Assembly: GCA_021208685.1 (NCBI GenBank)
Contig: JAJOJJ010000022.1
Location: 62,001-126,000, forward strand
Reading direction: 5' to 3'
DNA length: 64,000 nucleotides
From: Saccharospirillaceae bacterium
GTDB lineage: Bacteria > Pseudomonadota > Gammaproteobacteria > Pseudomonadales > Oceanobacteraceae
Shown here: positions 1 through 10,209 of the stretch, in pieces
Layout of the letters: each line of letters opens with the position of its first letter
Numbering within the stretch: position 1 is the first letter of the stretch
Made by a program: the position numbers and the translations under genes
The notes under the pieces: generated by a model
What the model was told of the DNA's origin: nothing
The model's input: the letters and a program-made list of their open reading frames with translations, nothing else
Database searches by the model: none

Positions 1-1810
1 CCTGCTCGGCCTGATCAGCCAGGTTAATGATCGCCTGCTTCAGACCCACCGCCGGATCAAATGCCAGCGACAGGGTGGTATGAGAAAACGCGTCCAGACC
101 GGTGGTTTTCAAGCCATGGAATTTCAGCGGCGACAGTACCGGAGATGTGAGGATAATGCGGTTGGCATGGTCAGCACCGGTTTCGAAGACGTTTTTCTCG
201 GCACCGATGCAGGTTTCCAGCGACATGACGATGGCTTCCCGCAGCGGATCGATTGGCGGGTTGGTTACCTGCGCAAACTGCTGACGGAAGTAATCGGCCA
301 TATGACGAACGCGCTGAGACAACACGGCCATCGGCGTATCATCGCCCATAGAACCGGTCGCTTCCTGACCTTCTTCACCCATAGGACGCAGCACCTGATC
401 ACGCTCTTCATTGGTGATCAATTGCAGTTTCTGATGGGTGTTGAGCAGATCGCCGGACAGTGCTTCTGCATCATCTGCTTTTTGCAGCAACAGCTGACTT
501 TCCATACGGATGGCATTTTCTTTCAGCCATTTTTTGTACGGGAACTCAGACTTCAGGGCATTGTCGATGTCGGCGGCGTTGAGCAGCTTGCCTTCTTTGG
601 TATCAATCGCAAGGATTTCACCCGGACCAACGCGGCCTTTAGCCACGACGTCTTCCGGCTTGTAGCCGTATACACCGACTTCAGAGGCGACGGTGATGAA
701 GTTGTCTTTGGTAATAACCCAGCGCGATGGACGCAGACCGTTACGGTCAAGCCCGCAAACGGCATAACGGCCATCGGTAATAACCAGACCGGCCGGGCCG
801 TCCCACGGCTCCATGTGCATGGAGTTGTATTCGTAGAAAGAACGCAAATCGGCATCCATGGTTTCGACGTTCTGCCAGGCAGGCGGAATCATCATACGGA
901 TAGCACGGAACAGGTTCATGCCACCGGTAACCAGCAATTCCAGCATGTTATCCATGGAGGAAGAGTCGGAACCTGTGGTGTTAACAATAGGAGCCAGATC
1001 ACTCAGGTTAGGCAGCAGATCGCTCTGATACTTGCCGGTACGGGCATTCGCCCAGCTGCGGTTACCCTGAATGGTGTTGATCTCGCCGTTGTGGGCCAGC
1101 ATGCGGAATGGCTGAGCCAGTTGCCAGCGTGGCATGGTGTTGGTCGAGAACCGCTGATGGAATACGCAGATAGCGGTCTCCATGCGCTCGTCACCGAGAT
1201 CCAGGAAGAAATTCGGCAGGTCGACCGGCATGGTCAGACCTTTATAGGACAGGACGCGGTCTGACAGACTGGCGATGTAAAAATCCGGGTACTCGCTCAG
1301 CGCTTTCTCGGCGAAACGGCGCGCGTAGAACAGCTTCACGGCGAAGGTGGTTTCGTCCAGTTCAGACTCGGCAGCGATGAATACCTGCTCAAAACGCGGC
1401 AGGCAGTCAATCGCCATAGGGCCCAGACAGTCGTTATTGGTTGGCACGGTGCGCCAGCCCAACACAGACAGTCCCTGACTGCTGATAGCGTGCTCAACGG
1501 CGGTTTTCTGCTTGCTGAAAATGGCATCATCAAGATCCATAAACAGCATACCAACAGCGTACTGGGCCGGTAATTCAATACCCGCTTGTGCAGAAACAGC
1601 ACGCAGGAAAGAATCCGGCTTCTGGATCAACAGACCGCATCCGTCACCGGTTTTGCCATCCGCAGCAATACCGCCGCGGTGCGTCATACAGGTTAAGGAT
1701 TCGATTGCTGTCGTTAACAGCTTGTGACTCGGCTGCCCTTCCAGATGGGCTAACAAACCGAATCCACAGTTGTCCTTAAAGTCGCCTGGAGTATACAGAC
1801 CAGTTCTCAT
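1..1810 (-). CDS. gltB: Glutamate synthase (NADPH) large subunit, N-terminal part (cut by window edge)
   Basis: GltB makes glutamate from glutamine and 2-oxoglutarate in the cytoplasm, together with GltD. About 603 codons are present and the gene leaves the window before its C-terminus; the family is usually about 1480 residues. The start [11 protein letters not shown] is followed at residue 15 by CGFGL, the cysteine that becomes the N-terminal nucleophile of the class II glutaminase domain after propeptide removal. [15 protein letters not shown] and the later HNGEINT and [10 protein letters not shown] segments fit the same domain. It lies 204 bases downstream of the damX-like gene on the same strand, as in Pseudomonas, where gltBD follows the pil-aro cluster. 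Confidence 0.95.
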   Translation of the reverse strand, partial: MRTGLYTPGDFKDNCGFGLLAHLEGQPSHKLLTTAIESLTCMTHRGGIAADGKTGDGCGLLIQKPDSFLRAVSAQAGIELPAQYAVGMLFMDLDDAIFSKQKTAVEHAISSQGLSVLGWRTVPTNNDCLGPMAIDCLPRFEQVFIAAESELDETTFAVKLFYARRFAEKALSEYPDFYIASLSDRVLSYKGLTMPVDLPNFFLDLGDERMETAICVFHQRFSTNTMPRWQLAQPFRMLAHNGEINTIQGNRSWANARTGKYQSDLLPNLSDLAPIVNTTGSDSSSMDNMLELLVTGGMNLFRAIRMMIPPAWQNVETMDADLRSFYEYNSMHMEPWDGPAGLVITDGRYAVCGLDRNGLRPSRWVITKDNFITVASEVGVYGYKPEDVVAKGRVGPGEILAIDTKEGKLLNAADIDNALKSEFPYKKWLKENAIRMESQLLLQKADDAEALSGDLLNTHQKLQLITNEERDQVLRPMGEEGQEATGSMGDDTPMAVLSQRVRHMADYFRQQFAQVTNPPIDPLREAIVMSLETCIGAEKNVFETGADHANRIILTSPVLSPLKFHGLKTTGLDAFSHTTLSLAFDPAVGLKQAIINLADQAEQ

Positions 1811-2014
1811 AGAACAGCTCTCATCAGTAAAAACAATTGAAGAATCAAGGGCTTACAACAGCCTAATGCTCAAAATTTAAGCAACATCGAGGCAAAAGGA
1901 CGCTCATTCTACACATCTGGGGCCACTGTCACAAATATGAGCGTTTTTGCTTATTGTTGTAAGTCGGTAACGGGAGGCCGCGGATACAGAAGATCAGCGG
2001 CCGGAGATGTGTGG

Positions 2015-3502
2015 TCAGCGCAGTATATTCTGCACCGCAGATACGTCACGGATCCAGGGTGACTGCGTACGCAGTTCCCGCGGCAGTGCATTAACGGCGG
2101 CTTTAGCTTCATCACGATTGCTGTAGACACCGGCAACCACGACATACCATGGCCGATTATTATGTTCGGTACGGTACTGGTAAAGCGAACCGGCCACCTG
2201 AGACTGCCACTGCTGGCGGAAACCCGATGCATTATCCGCCTGATAAGAACCAAACAGTTGCACCACAAAGCCGCCACTAGCGGCTAACAGTGCACGTTCA
2301 TCGCTGCTGCGCTCTCTGACCGGTGTAACCGCCGCAGCCACGACAGGCTCAGCCGTTGTAACGGCACGGTTATCGACCGCAATGGCTGGCTCAGCCATCT
2401 CAGCCCCCCCGGATTCGGTCTGCCTCCCGGCATTCACATCCTGCGGAGCAGCATAATTGTAATCCGGCTCACTCACATCCGTCTTAACGACGGGTGGCGC
2501 GATTTCGGTGGTTTCAACATCATCCTCAGACGCAAAAGAGGACAAAGGCACGCGGGCAGGTGTATCGGTAGATTCAGGCAACGCAACAGACGGCTCTGCA
2601 ACCACATATTCAGGCTGCGACAGCGGCACAGAATCATCAGCATCACCGCCACGATAGAGGAAGGAAACCACCAGAGCAGCTGCAACCCCGGCAATGGCAA
2701 GCATGTGCAGCAAAGGGAAGCGGTTCGTTTGCGCAGCAACCGTTGCTGCTGCCGCAGGGGCTTCTGTGTTTGCCGATGTCAGAAGATAATCTTCCGCCTG
2801 ATGCAGCAGCGATTGCGGCCATCCTGCAGATTGCTGCCAGATAAACAGCAGTTCATCCTGAGTTAATGCCAGAGGCTGGCCCGGACTGAAGACCTGCTGA
2901 ATCAGCAGCGCTGCATCATCCAGCGTTAACGGTTCAAGATGTAACACATGCACCGGTGCCTGCGCCGGGCTCTCTCGGAATGCGAGTTCAAACCCCGGCT
3001 GGCCAAACAACGCAAAGGAAATTGCCTGAGGAGCCAGCAGGGCAAAATGGGCGATCTCATTCAGGGTGTCCGCATCCAGCTGATCCGCCTGATCAATAAT
3101 AACCAGCAGGCTCAATCCGTCGTCATAGCGCTGCAGTGCGATATCTTTGATCGCCTCGCGGGCCTGTACGATGTCATCTGACAGCTGCGGCATATCCCAG
3201 CGGCGGGCTATCTGATTGAGGATGGCGGGCATTCCCAGCATCAGATCAGCGCTGATAAACAGGCTTTCTTCCGGATCTTCCCGCTGCGCCGCCAGGGCTT
3301 GCGCCAATACGGTTTTACCGCTGCCGGAAGGGCCTGAAACCGCAACCAGCAGTTCACTGTATGACGCCAGATGCGCCAGCAATTCGAGGTGTTTGCGTTG
3401 CCCTGACAGCAACTGCGGCAGAGGCAAATGATACCCGCTCACCGGATCTTCTGCGCTGCGGTAGCGTTGCGTGTCCAGATCCAGATTAAAATCGGTTTCC
3501 AT
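2015..3502 (-). CDS. damX: DamX-like protein: AAA ATPase domain, one TM segment, C-terminal SPOR domain
   Basis: This 495-residue protein has an AAA-type ATPase domain at the N-terminus: Walker A GPSGSGKT at 57-64 and Walker B LLVIID near 132-137. A low-complexity Ala/Thr linker leads to a single membrane segment near 265-285, then an acidic region, then a SPOR domain over about the last 85 residues (GGFVVQLFGSYQ ... WYVVVAGVY). SPOR domains bind septal peptidoglycan stripped of stem peptides, so a role at the division site is expected. It starts 18 bases after aroB; the aroK-aroB-damX order matches E. coli, although E. coli DamX has lost much of the ATPase part. The symbol rests on position and architecture. 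Confidence 0.85.
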   Translation of the reverse strand: METDFNLDLDTQRYRSAEDPVSGYHLPLPQLLSGQRKHLELLAHLASYSELLVAVSGPSGSGKTVLAQALAAQREDPEESLFISADLMLGMPAILNQIARRWDMPQLSDDIVQAREAIKDIALQRYDDGLSLLVIIDQADQLDADTLNEIAHFALLAPQAISFALFGQPGFELAFRESPAQAPVHVLHLEPLTLDDAALLIQQVFSPGQPLALTQDELLFIWQQSAGWPQSLLHQAEDYLLTSANTEAPAAAATVAAQTNRFPLLHMLAIAGVAAALVVSFLYRGGDADDSVPLSQPEYVVAEPSVALPESTDTPARVPLSSFASEDDVETTEIAPPVVKTDVSEPDYNYAAPQDVNAGRQTESGGAEMAEPAIAVDNRAVTTAEPVVAAAVTPVRERSSDERALLAASGGFVVQLFGSYQADNASGFRQQWQSQVAGSLYQYRTEHNNRPWYVVVAGVYSNRDEAKAAVNALPRELRTQSPWIRDVSAVQNILR

Positions 3503-3520
3503 GATTGCCTCCCTGATGGT

Positions 3521-4612
3521 TCAAGCCGTACCGAGTTTATCCCCTGCCAGCAGGGTTTGCGTCAATAAGTCTTTCGGGACATCCGATGTCATGTAGGCTT
3601 CACCGATGCACTTCAGCAACACCAGACGAATGCGTCCATCGAGCACTTTTTTATCAACCTGCATCCGCGACAAATAGTCATCCACCGTCATATCTGACGG
3701 TCCGGCGACCGGCAAACCAGCGGCCTGTAACAGTGAACGCAACTCGCGCAGTTCATCACCGCTGACACTGCCCATACGCCAGCCAAGATCCGCTGCCATC
3801 AGCATGCCGGCACCCACGGCTTCGCCGTGCAACCAATTGCCATAACCCTGATGTGCTTCAATCGCATGGCCGAAGGTGTGACCAAGATTGAGAATGGCCC
3901 GGATGCCCGATTCTGTTTCATCCTGAGCAACCACTTCCGCTTTATTCTGGCAGGAACGCTCAATCGCATACGCCAGTGCCTGCGGCTCACGCGCCATCAA
4001 TGCGGTGATGTTGTCTTTAATCCACCGATAAAACGCCGGATCACAGATAAGACCGTACTTAATCACCTCGGCCAGACCAGCCGACAACTCCCGCTCAGGC
4101 AGCGTATTCAGGGTTGTGGTATCCGCAATCACACACTGTGGCTGATGAAACGCACCAATCATATTTTTACCCAGCGGATGATTCACACCGGTCTTGCCGC
4201 CAACCGAAGAATCCACCTGTGATAACAGCGTGGTTGGTACCTGAATGAAATTGACTCCGCGCTGATACGATGCTGCGGCATAGCCACACATATCGCCAAC
4301 CACACCACCACCAAGCGCCAGCAGAGTGGTTGTGCGGTTGTGCTGCTTTTGCAGCAGCGCGTCGTAAATCCGATTCAGAGTGGTCAGATCTTTATACGCT
4401 TCACCATCCGGCAGAATGACTTCATCCACCTGATAGCCGGTTAACGCTTCTTTTACCTGTTGCAGGTATAAAGGAGCGACCGTTTCATTGGTCACAATCA
4501 GAACCTGGCGACCTTTGATATAAGGAGTGTATAGCGCGGAATCGCCCAGCAACCCGGTTCCGATAAAGATCGGATAGCTGCGGTCGCCCAGATCGACAGT
4601 CAGGGTATTCAT
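3521..4612 (-). CDS. aroB: 3-dehydroquinate synthase
   Basis: AroB converts DAHP to 3-dehydroquinate, the second step of the shikimate pathway, using NAD and a divalent metal. At 363 residues it is of normal length. The nucleotide-binding glycine segment [13 protein letters not shown], the [19 protein letters not shown] block with the active-site lysine and the metal-ligand motif [10 protein letters not shown] are all intact. It begins 5 bases after aroK and is followed 18 bases later by the damX-like gene, so it is surely co-transcribed with both. Confidence 0.98.
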   Translation of the reverse strand: MNTLTVDLGDRSYPIFIGTGLLGDSALYTPYIKGRQVLIVTNETVAPLYLQQVKEALTGYQVDEVILPDGEAYKDLTTLNRIYDALLQKQHNRTTTLLALGGGVVGDMCGYAAASYQRGVNFIQVPTTLLSQVDSSVGGKTGVNHPLGKNMIGAFHQPQCVIADTTTLNTLPERELSAGLAEVIKYGLICDPAFYRWIKDNITALMAREPQALAYAIERSCQNKAEVVAQDETESGIRAILNLGHTFGHAIEAHQGYGNWLHGEAVGAGMLMAADLGWRMGSVSGDELRELRSLLQAAGLPVAGPSDMTVDDYLSRMQVDKKVLDGRIRLVLLKCIGEAYMTSDVPKDLLTQTLLAGDKLGTA

Positions 4613-4617
4613 GTGTA

Positions 4618-5133
4618 TCAGCCTTTTATAAGCCTTTTAAGTTCCTGCACCACCCAGCGCGGATTACGCTGGTCGGTTTCAATTATGATGTCTGCAATTT
4701 CACGGTAGAGCGGATCGCGGGCACTGAACAGATCGCGCAATATGCGTTCCGGGTTTTCCGCTTGTAACAGAGGGCGGTTTTTATCTTTGGCTGTGCGTGC
4801 CAGTTGCTGTTCGACCGAAGTGCAGAGATAAACCACCGTGCCCCGCGCACTCAGATGGCGACGATTGGCTTCACGCATAACCACACCACCGCCAGTAGCA
4901 AGAACGATGGCGCTCATTTGCGTCAGCTCATCAATGGCCTGCTCTTCACGCTCACGGAAGCCGGATTCGCCTTCCATATCAAAAATCCAGGGAATATTGG
5001 CGCCACAGCGCTCTTCGATAACCTTGTCAGAATCGAAGAATTCCAGTTTAAGTTCAGCGGAAAGCAAACGGCCAATGGTGCTTTTGCCAGCACCCATTGG
5101 CCCTATAAGAAAAACAGATTGTGATCGCTTCAT
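4618..5133 (-). CDS. aroK: Shikimate kinase
   Basis: AroK phosphorylates shikimate at the 3-hydroxyl with ATP. The 171-residue protein has a P-loop GPMGAGKST at about 11-19, the shikimate-binding aspartate in [10 protein letters not shown] and the glycine-rich ATGGGVV. It lies 3 bases downstream of the pilQ stop and 5 bases upstream of aroB, in the usual pilQ-aroK-aroB arrangement. The spacing implies translational coupling to the pilus genes. Confidence 0.98.
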   Translation of the reverse strand: MKRSQSVFLIGPMGAGKSTIGRLLSAELKLEFFDSDKVIEERCGANIPWIFDMEGESGFREREEQAIDELTQMSAIVLATGGGVVMREANRRHLSARGTVVYLCTSVEQQLARTAKDKNRPLLQAENPERILRDLFSARDPLYREIADIIIETDQRNPRWVVQELKRLIKG

Positions 5134-5136
5134 GGA

Positions 5137-7236
5137 TTAACGGTTACTGAGCGAATCCTTCACCAATCGTGGTGTAATAAACACCAGCAGCTCACTCTTA
5201 TCATCAGAGTGGTTGGTGTAACGGAACAGCGCACCGATTAACGGCAGATCACCAAAGAATGGTGTTTTGCTGATTGAGGTGATCTCTTCTGAACGGAAAA
5301 TGCCACCCAGCACAACGGTTTCGCCATTATCGACCAGTACCTGAGTTTCTACCGCATTGGTATTGATACTCGGACCGGCAGACGTTAATTCACCAACCGA
5401 ATCCTGATTGATCACCAGATCCATAATAATCCGGTCGTCCGGGGTAATCTGTGGAGTGACTTCCAGACGCAATACCGCTGATTTAAAGGCAACGTTCGTG
5501 GCACCACTGGAACTTGCCTGCTGGTATGGAATTTCAGTACCGGATTCGATGGAAGCCGTCTGTCCATCGGCCGTAATAACCCGTGGCTGGGAAACAATCT
5601 CTGCCCGGCCGTCCGTTTCAATCGCGGCCAGTTCCAGATCCAGCAGATAATCAGCCGTCTGGTAGCCCACCGCAAACGTGGTAGCAGCGGCATTGGTTAC
5701 ACCAAAATCAACAATATTGGCACCTGAAAGACTAATGGCATCGCTGGTAGCAGCGGTACCGGTAGCGCGGTTGAACAGGATCTGGTTTCCTTCAGACAGA
5801 GTCTGCTGACTGCCACCAACGGTTGTCCAGTTACTGCCATTATCTTTAAAACCGGCACCGCCCCACTTAACGCCCATTTCTTCGCCAACACTGGTGGTTG
5901 CCACCACGATACGGGCTTCAATCAGCACCTGACGCACAGGTACATCCAGCATGTTCAATGCTTCGCGGACTTTTTCCAGATTGCCTGCCGTATCTTTCAT
6001 CAACAGGGTGTTAGTACGCTCGTCAACGACGGCAGAACCACGCTCAGACAACAAACCCTGCTCAGAAGTCAGCAGTTTGACCAGCTCTGTCGCTTTGGCA
6101 TATTTCAGCTGCATGTACTCGGTGACCAGTGGAGCAAGCTCCTCAACCTGCTTGACCGCTTCCAGTTCAATTTTTTCGCGTGCTGCAATTTCCTCAGCCG
6201 GTGCGATCAACAATACAGAGCCCATCTGACGCTTGCCCAGACCCTTGGTCTTCAGCACCAGATCCAGCGCCTGATCCCATGGGACATTCTGCAGACGCAG
6301 GGTAATACTGCCCTGAACCGTATCCGAAGCCACCAGATTCAGACCGGTAAAGTCAGCAATGAGCTGCAGCACGGCACGAACTTCGATGTTCTGGAAATTG
6401 AGCGACAGCTTCTCACCAGTGAACGGGAACTGCTTTTTGCGTTCTTCTTTCTGTTCTTCCGGAATCACAGATACATTAATAGAAAGCAGTTTATCGGTCT
6501 GATAAGCCAGATAATCAAAATCATCGCCCGTAGGTTCAATCACAATGCGGGTAGAATTGTCTTCACGCTTGGTATCGATAAAACGAACCGGGGTGGCAAA
6601 ATCGGTGACATCCAGACGACGGCTGAGCGCCTCTGGCAAACGGACGCCTTTCAGATCGGCAATAATCCGGTTGCCCTCGCGGCGGATATTGGCTGATGCA
6701 CGGGCATCGTTCAGCATAATCTGAACCTGTCCTTCGCCCAGATCACCCCGGCGAAAATCGACATTCACCACTTTAAGATCATTATTCAGAATGCCGGTGG
6801 AGGCATCTGGTTTAACGTCTGCGGTAAAGACCTTCTCGCCTTCCGACTGACCAATACGAAGCAGCAGCGTATTGCCTTCCACCTTGGTGGTATATCCCAC
6901 CAGACGGGTCAGATTAATAACCAGACGGGCACGATCTTTGGTCGATACCAGAGTTGCACTGCGCGCATTACCGGAACCGATCTGGTGACGTTTGGTTTTC
7001 AATGTACTCACAACACCCGGCAAATCCAGCGCAATGCGGGCGGGCTGCTCAATGGTATAACCGCTGACTTCCGGAGGTGTACCGTCAAATTCCATGCGGA
7101 TTTCGGTCACATCACCCGGCAGGGATGAGAAGCGCAGATCGTTCAGCGTGGTTGCCGATGCAACCGAGGCTACAATAGCCAGCATAAGGACTGGTAGCGT
7201 CTTTATCATTGTGTGAAAGCCCTTCACCATATTCAT
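5137..7236 (-). CDS. pilQ: Type IV pilus secretin PilQ
   Basis: PilQ forms the outer-membrane channel through which the type IV pilus emerges. I place the start at the ATG preceded by GGAGAG, just after the pilP stop, giving 699 residues; the frame is open further upstream, but that would overlap pilP. A signal peptide ends near VASVASA. AMIN domains follow (LNDLRFSSLPGD ...), then an STN/N0-type domain (LSLNFQNIEVRAVLQLIADF) and the secretin domain, from VRQVLIEARIVVA to the conserved VLGGIFRSEE and FFGDLPLIGALFR end. It is the last pil gene of the operon and runs straight into aroK. Confidence 0.96.
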   Translation of the reverse strand: MNMVKGFHTMIKTLPVLMLAIVASVASATTLNDLRFSSLPGDVTEIRMEFDGTPPEVSGYTIEQPARIALDLPGVVSTLKTKRHQIGSGNARSATLVSTKDRARLVINLTRLVGYTTKVEGNTLLLRIGQSEGEKVFTADVKPDASTGILNNDLKVVNVDFRRGDLGEGQVQIMLNDARASANIRREGNRIIADLKGVRLPEALSRRLDVTDFATPVRFIDTKREDNSTRIVIEPTGDDFDYLAYQTDKLLSINVSVIPEEQKEERKKQFPFTGEKLSLNFQNIEVRAVLQLIADFTGLNLVASDTVQGSITLRLQNVPWDQALDLVLKTKGLGKRQMGSVLLIAPAEEIAAREKIELEAVKQVEELAPLVTEYMQLKYAKATELVKLLTSEQGLLSERGSAVVDERTNTLLMKDTAGNLEKVREALNMLDVPVRQVLIEARIVVATTSVGEEMGVKWGGAGFKDNGSNWTTVGGSQQTLSEGNQILFNRATGTAATSDAISLSGANIVDFGVTNAAATTFAVGYQTADYLLDLELAAIETDGRAEIVSQPRVITADGQTASIESGTEIPYQQASSSGATNVAFKSAVLRLEVTPQITPDDRIIMDLVINQDSVGELTSAGPSINTNAVETQVLVDNGETVVLGGIFRSEEITSISKTPFFGDLPLIGALFRYTNHSDDKSELLVFITPRLVKDSLSNR

Positions 7237-7240
7237 AAAA

Positions 7241-7783
7241 TTACTCTCCACCCAGTCCTTCAAGAGCCAAGGTTCTCGGCCGCTCAATCCAGCCGCCGAT
7301 ACCATTAGGTACAATTTCAATTAGATTTATTCTGTATTCCGACACCGACAGAATCTGCCCATGATTCTGGCCCATATAGTTGCCTTCCTTCACACGCACA
7401 ACACTGCCATCACCATCTTTAATAAGCGCCCACAGCACGCCGTCATCGCGTTTCAGGGTTCCCACCATAGACAGTGCCCCCAGCGAAAATTGCTCGAGGT
7501 GCTCCTTCCGGCGCTCAAGATCAGGCCGGATATCACTGCCAGGCTGTATGTTCACCTCGCTGTCAGCCACAACCGGCAGTTCAAAGGGCGAGCGCAGGCC
7601 GGCTGCACTATAGCTGAAAAATTCATAGGGCTTAAAGACAGGAATAGGCTCAACGCGTCCACGTGGCTTATTCAGGGTATCATCAACAAAACCTTTAAGA
7701 TCCGCAGTATCAGCAGGGCCAGAACATGCGGTAAGCAGTACAGAACACGCCGCAAGAGCAAAAGGCAGGATCCGTTTTTTCAT
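7241..7783 (-). CDS. pilP: Type IV pilus inner-membrane lipoprotein PilP
   Basis: PilP is the lipoprotein that links the PilMNO inner-membrane complex to the PilQ secretin. The 180-residue protein opens with a lipoprotein signal whose lipobox LTAC puts the lipidated cysteine at residue 20. The C-terminal beta domain (SMVGTLKRDDGVLWALIKDGDG ... VKEGNYMGQNHGQI) is the HR-like domain that contacts PilQ. It starts 1 base after pilO stops. Confidence 0.95.
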   Translation of the reverse strand: MKKRILPFALAACSVLLTACSGPADTADLKGFVDDTLNKPRGRVEPIPVFKPYEFFSYSAAGLRSPFELPVVADSEVNIQPGSDIRPDLERRKEHLEQFSLGALSMVGTLKRDDGVLWALIKDGDGSVVRVKEGNYMGQNHGQILSVSEYRINLIEIVPNGIGGWIERPRTLALEGLGGE

Positions 7784-7784
7784 C

Positions 7785-8429
7785 TTACTTCACCTCCTCG
7801 TCACCGCTGTACTGATAGGTTTTTGCCTGTATTTTCATTTTTAAGGCACCATCATTACCCGATTTTTCAATTGAAAAATCGTGCAGCGTCACAATCCGCG
7901 GTAATGAGGCAACGGAGGATACAAAAGCGCCCATTTCGTGATAGCCACCAACCACTTCGATATCAATTGGCAACTCGTTGTAGAACTCTGTTTTGGTCAT
8001 TTTCTGAGGATCAATAGCATTCAGTTTCAGACCAGCACCAAGCGCCGCAGAGCTGATGTCATCAATCAGCCCGGGAACTTCGGTATCGCGCGGAAGCTGC
8101 TTGAGCAATGATCCGAAACTTTCTTCCATTTCAACCATCTGAGCCTTATACGCTGCAAGATTTGCCACCCGGAATGCTTTATTTTCAAAATCTTTTTTCA
8201 GCGTATCTTCTTGCTGAATACTGCGGTTCAGAAGATCCTGATTACCTTCAACAAGACCAAAATATCCACCAATCAGTACAGCAATGAAGATCAGTGCACA
8301 AAAAAGCACTTTTCCGGGGAAAGGCCATGAACCCATGTTTTCCCAGTCAATATTATTCAGATCATCAAGCTGAAACTCATTGACTCTGGCCATCATGGCC
8401 TTCATATCGATTTTTTTCAGATCAGCCAT
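7785..8429 (-). CDS. pilO: Type IV pilus inner-membrane protein PilO
   Basis: PilO pairs with PilN in the inner membrane and aligns the pilus machine. I choose MADLKKIDMKAMM as the start (214 residues), just after the pilN stop; an upstream extension in the same frame would overlap pilN. One membrane segment (PGKVLFCALIFIAVLIGGYFG) follows a cytoplasmic N-terminus. A periplasmic coiled coil (QEDTLKKDFENKAF ...) and a ferredoxin-like domain complete it. Confidence 0.94.
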   Translation of the reverse strand: MADLKKIDMKAMMARVNEFQLDDLNNIDWENMGSWPFPGKVLFCALIFIAVLIGGYFGLVEGNQDLLNRSIQQEDTLKKDFENKAFRVANLAAYKAQMVEMEESFGSLLKQLPRDTEVPGLIDDISSAALGAGLKLNAIDPQKMTKTEFYNELPIDIEVVGGYHEMGAFVSSVASLPRIVTLHDFSIEKSGNDGALKMKIQAKTYQYSGDEEVK

Positions 8430-8433
8430 GCTG

Positions 8434-8981
8434 TCACTCCTCTGCCGCTTTTGGCTGAACACGCTTCATGGTGACTTCAAACTCATTCACCCCTTCCGAT
8501 TTGGACTGAACACGAATCAGCGCCGGATCTGCAAACCATTCTGACTGATCAAAATTCCGCATCAGTGCTGCCACGCGATTATTCGATTTCGCCACGCCTT
8601 TAATGGTCACATCAAGGCCTTTGATGGTAACCGAAGTGAAATACAGATCTTCAGGCACGGAGCGGGCCATCTCGTCAAACACCCGGACAATAACCGGCCG
8701 GTTCCCCTGCAGCGCCTGAATCAGTTCCATGCGCTCAATCAGCTTTTTACGGGTATCACGCAGCTCACGAATTTCCTCAATTTTTGCATCGAGAACTTTC
8801 GTTTCATTCTGAATAAAGCTGTTTCGCCGGTTCTGATTCTGCTGTGCATCCTCATAGAAACCATTAACAAAATAAACAATGGCACCTGCGGCAATCACCA
8901 CCGCAGCAATAACACCATAAAATTCATTCTGCCTTTCTTTCCGCAGCGCCTGACGCCACGGCAACAGGTTAATATTGGCCA

Positions 8982-8982
<1 letters not shown>
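8434..8982 (-). CDS. pilN: Type IV pilus inner-membrane protein PilN
   Basis: PilN carries at its extreme N-terminus the segment INLLPWR, the known PilN peptide that docks into PilM. One membrane helix (VIAAVVIAAGAIVYFVNGFYEDA) and a periplasmic coiled coil follow, then an alpha/beta domain. It has 182 residues, a usual length. Its ATG overlaps the pilM stop by one base (TAATG), consistent with coupled, stoichiometric translation. Confidence 0.95.
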
Positions 8983-10091
<1,109 letters not shown>

Positions 10092-10114
10092 TCAGATCCT
10101 ATATAGTCGGAGTC

Positions 10115-10158
10115 ATTATAAGCACATTCCTATTAAAAGAACAAAAAACCCTTATAAT
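10115..10158. promoter_or_regulatory. Divergent promoter region between pilM and mrcA
   Basis: Two TATAAT boxes face outward in this short gap. On the minus strand TATAAT (complement of 10115-10120) has TTGTTC 18 bases upstream and would drive the pil operon. On the plus strand TATAAT (10153-10158) would drive mrcA, with only a weak -35. Read by eye from consensus. Confidence 0.5.
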
Positions 10159-10209
10159 GCCGAAACCCGCATATTCACTGGCTTCCCGAGGCGATGACAA
10201 TCTTTTTTT

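Noticed and set aside
80..1264. A 394-codon open frame on the plus strand over gltB
   Set aside because: The opposite strand carries the continuous, well-conserved GltB sequence; this frame has no family features.
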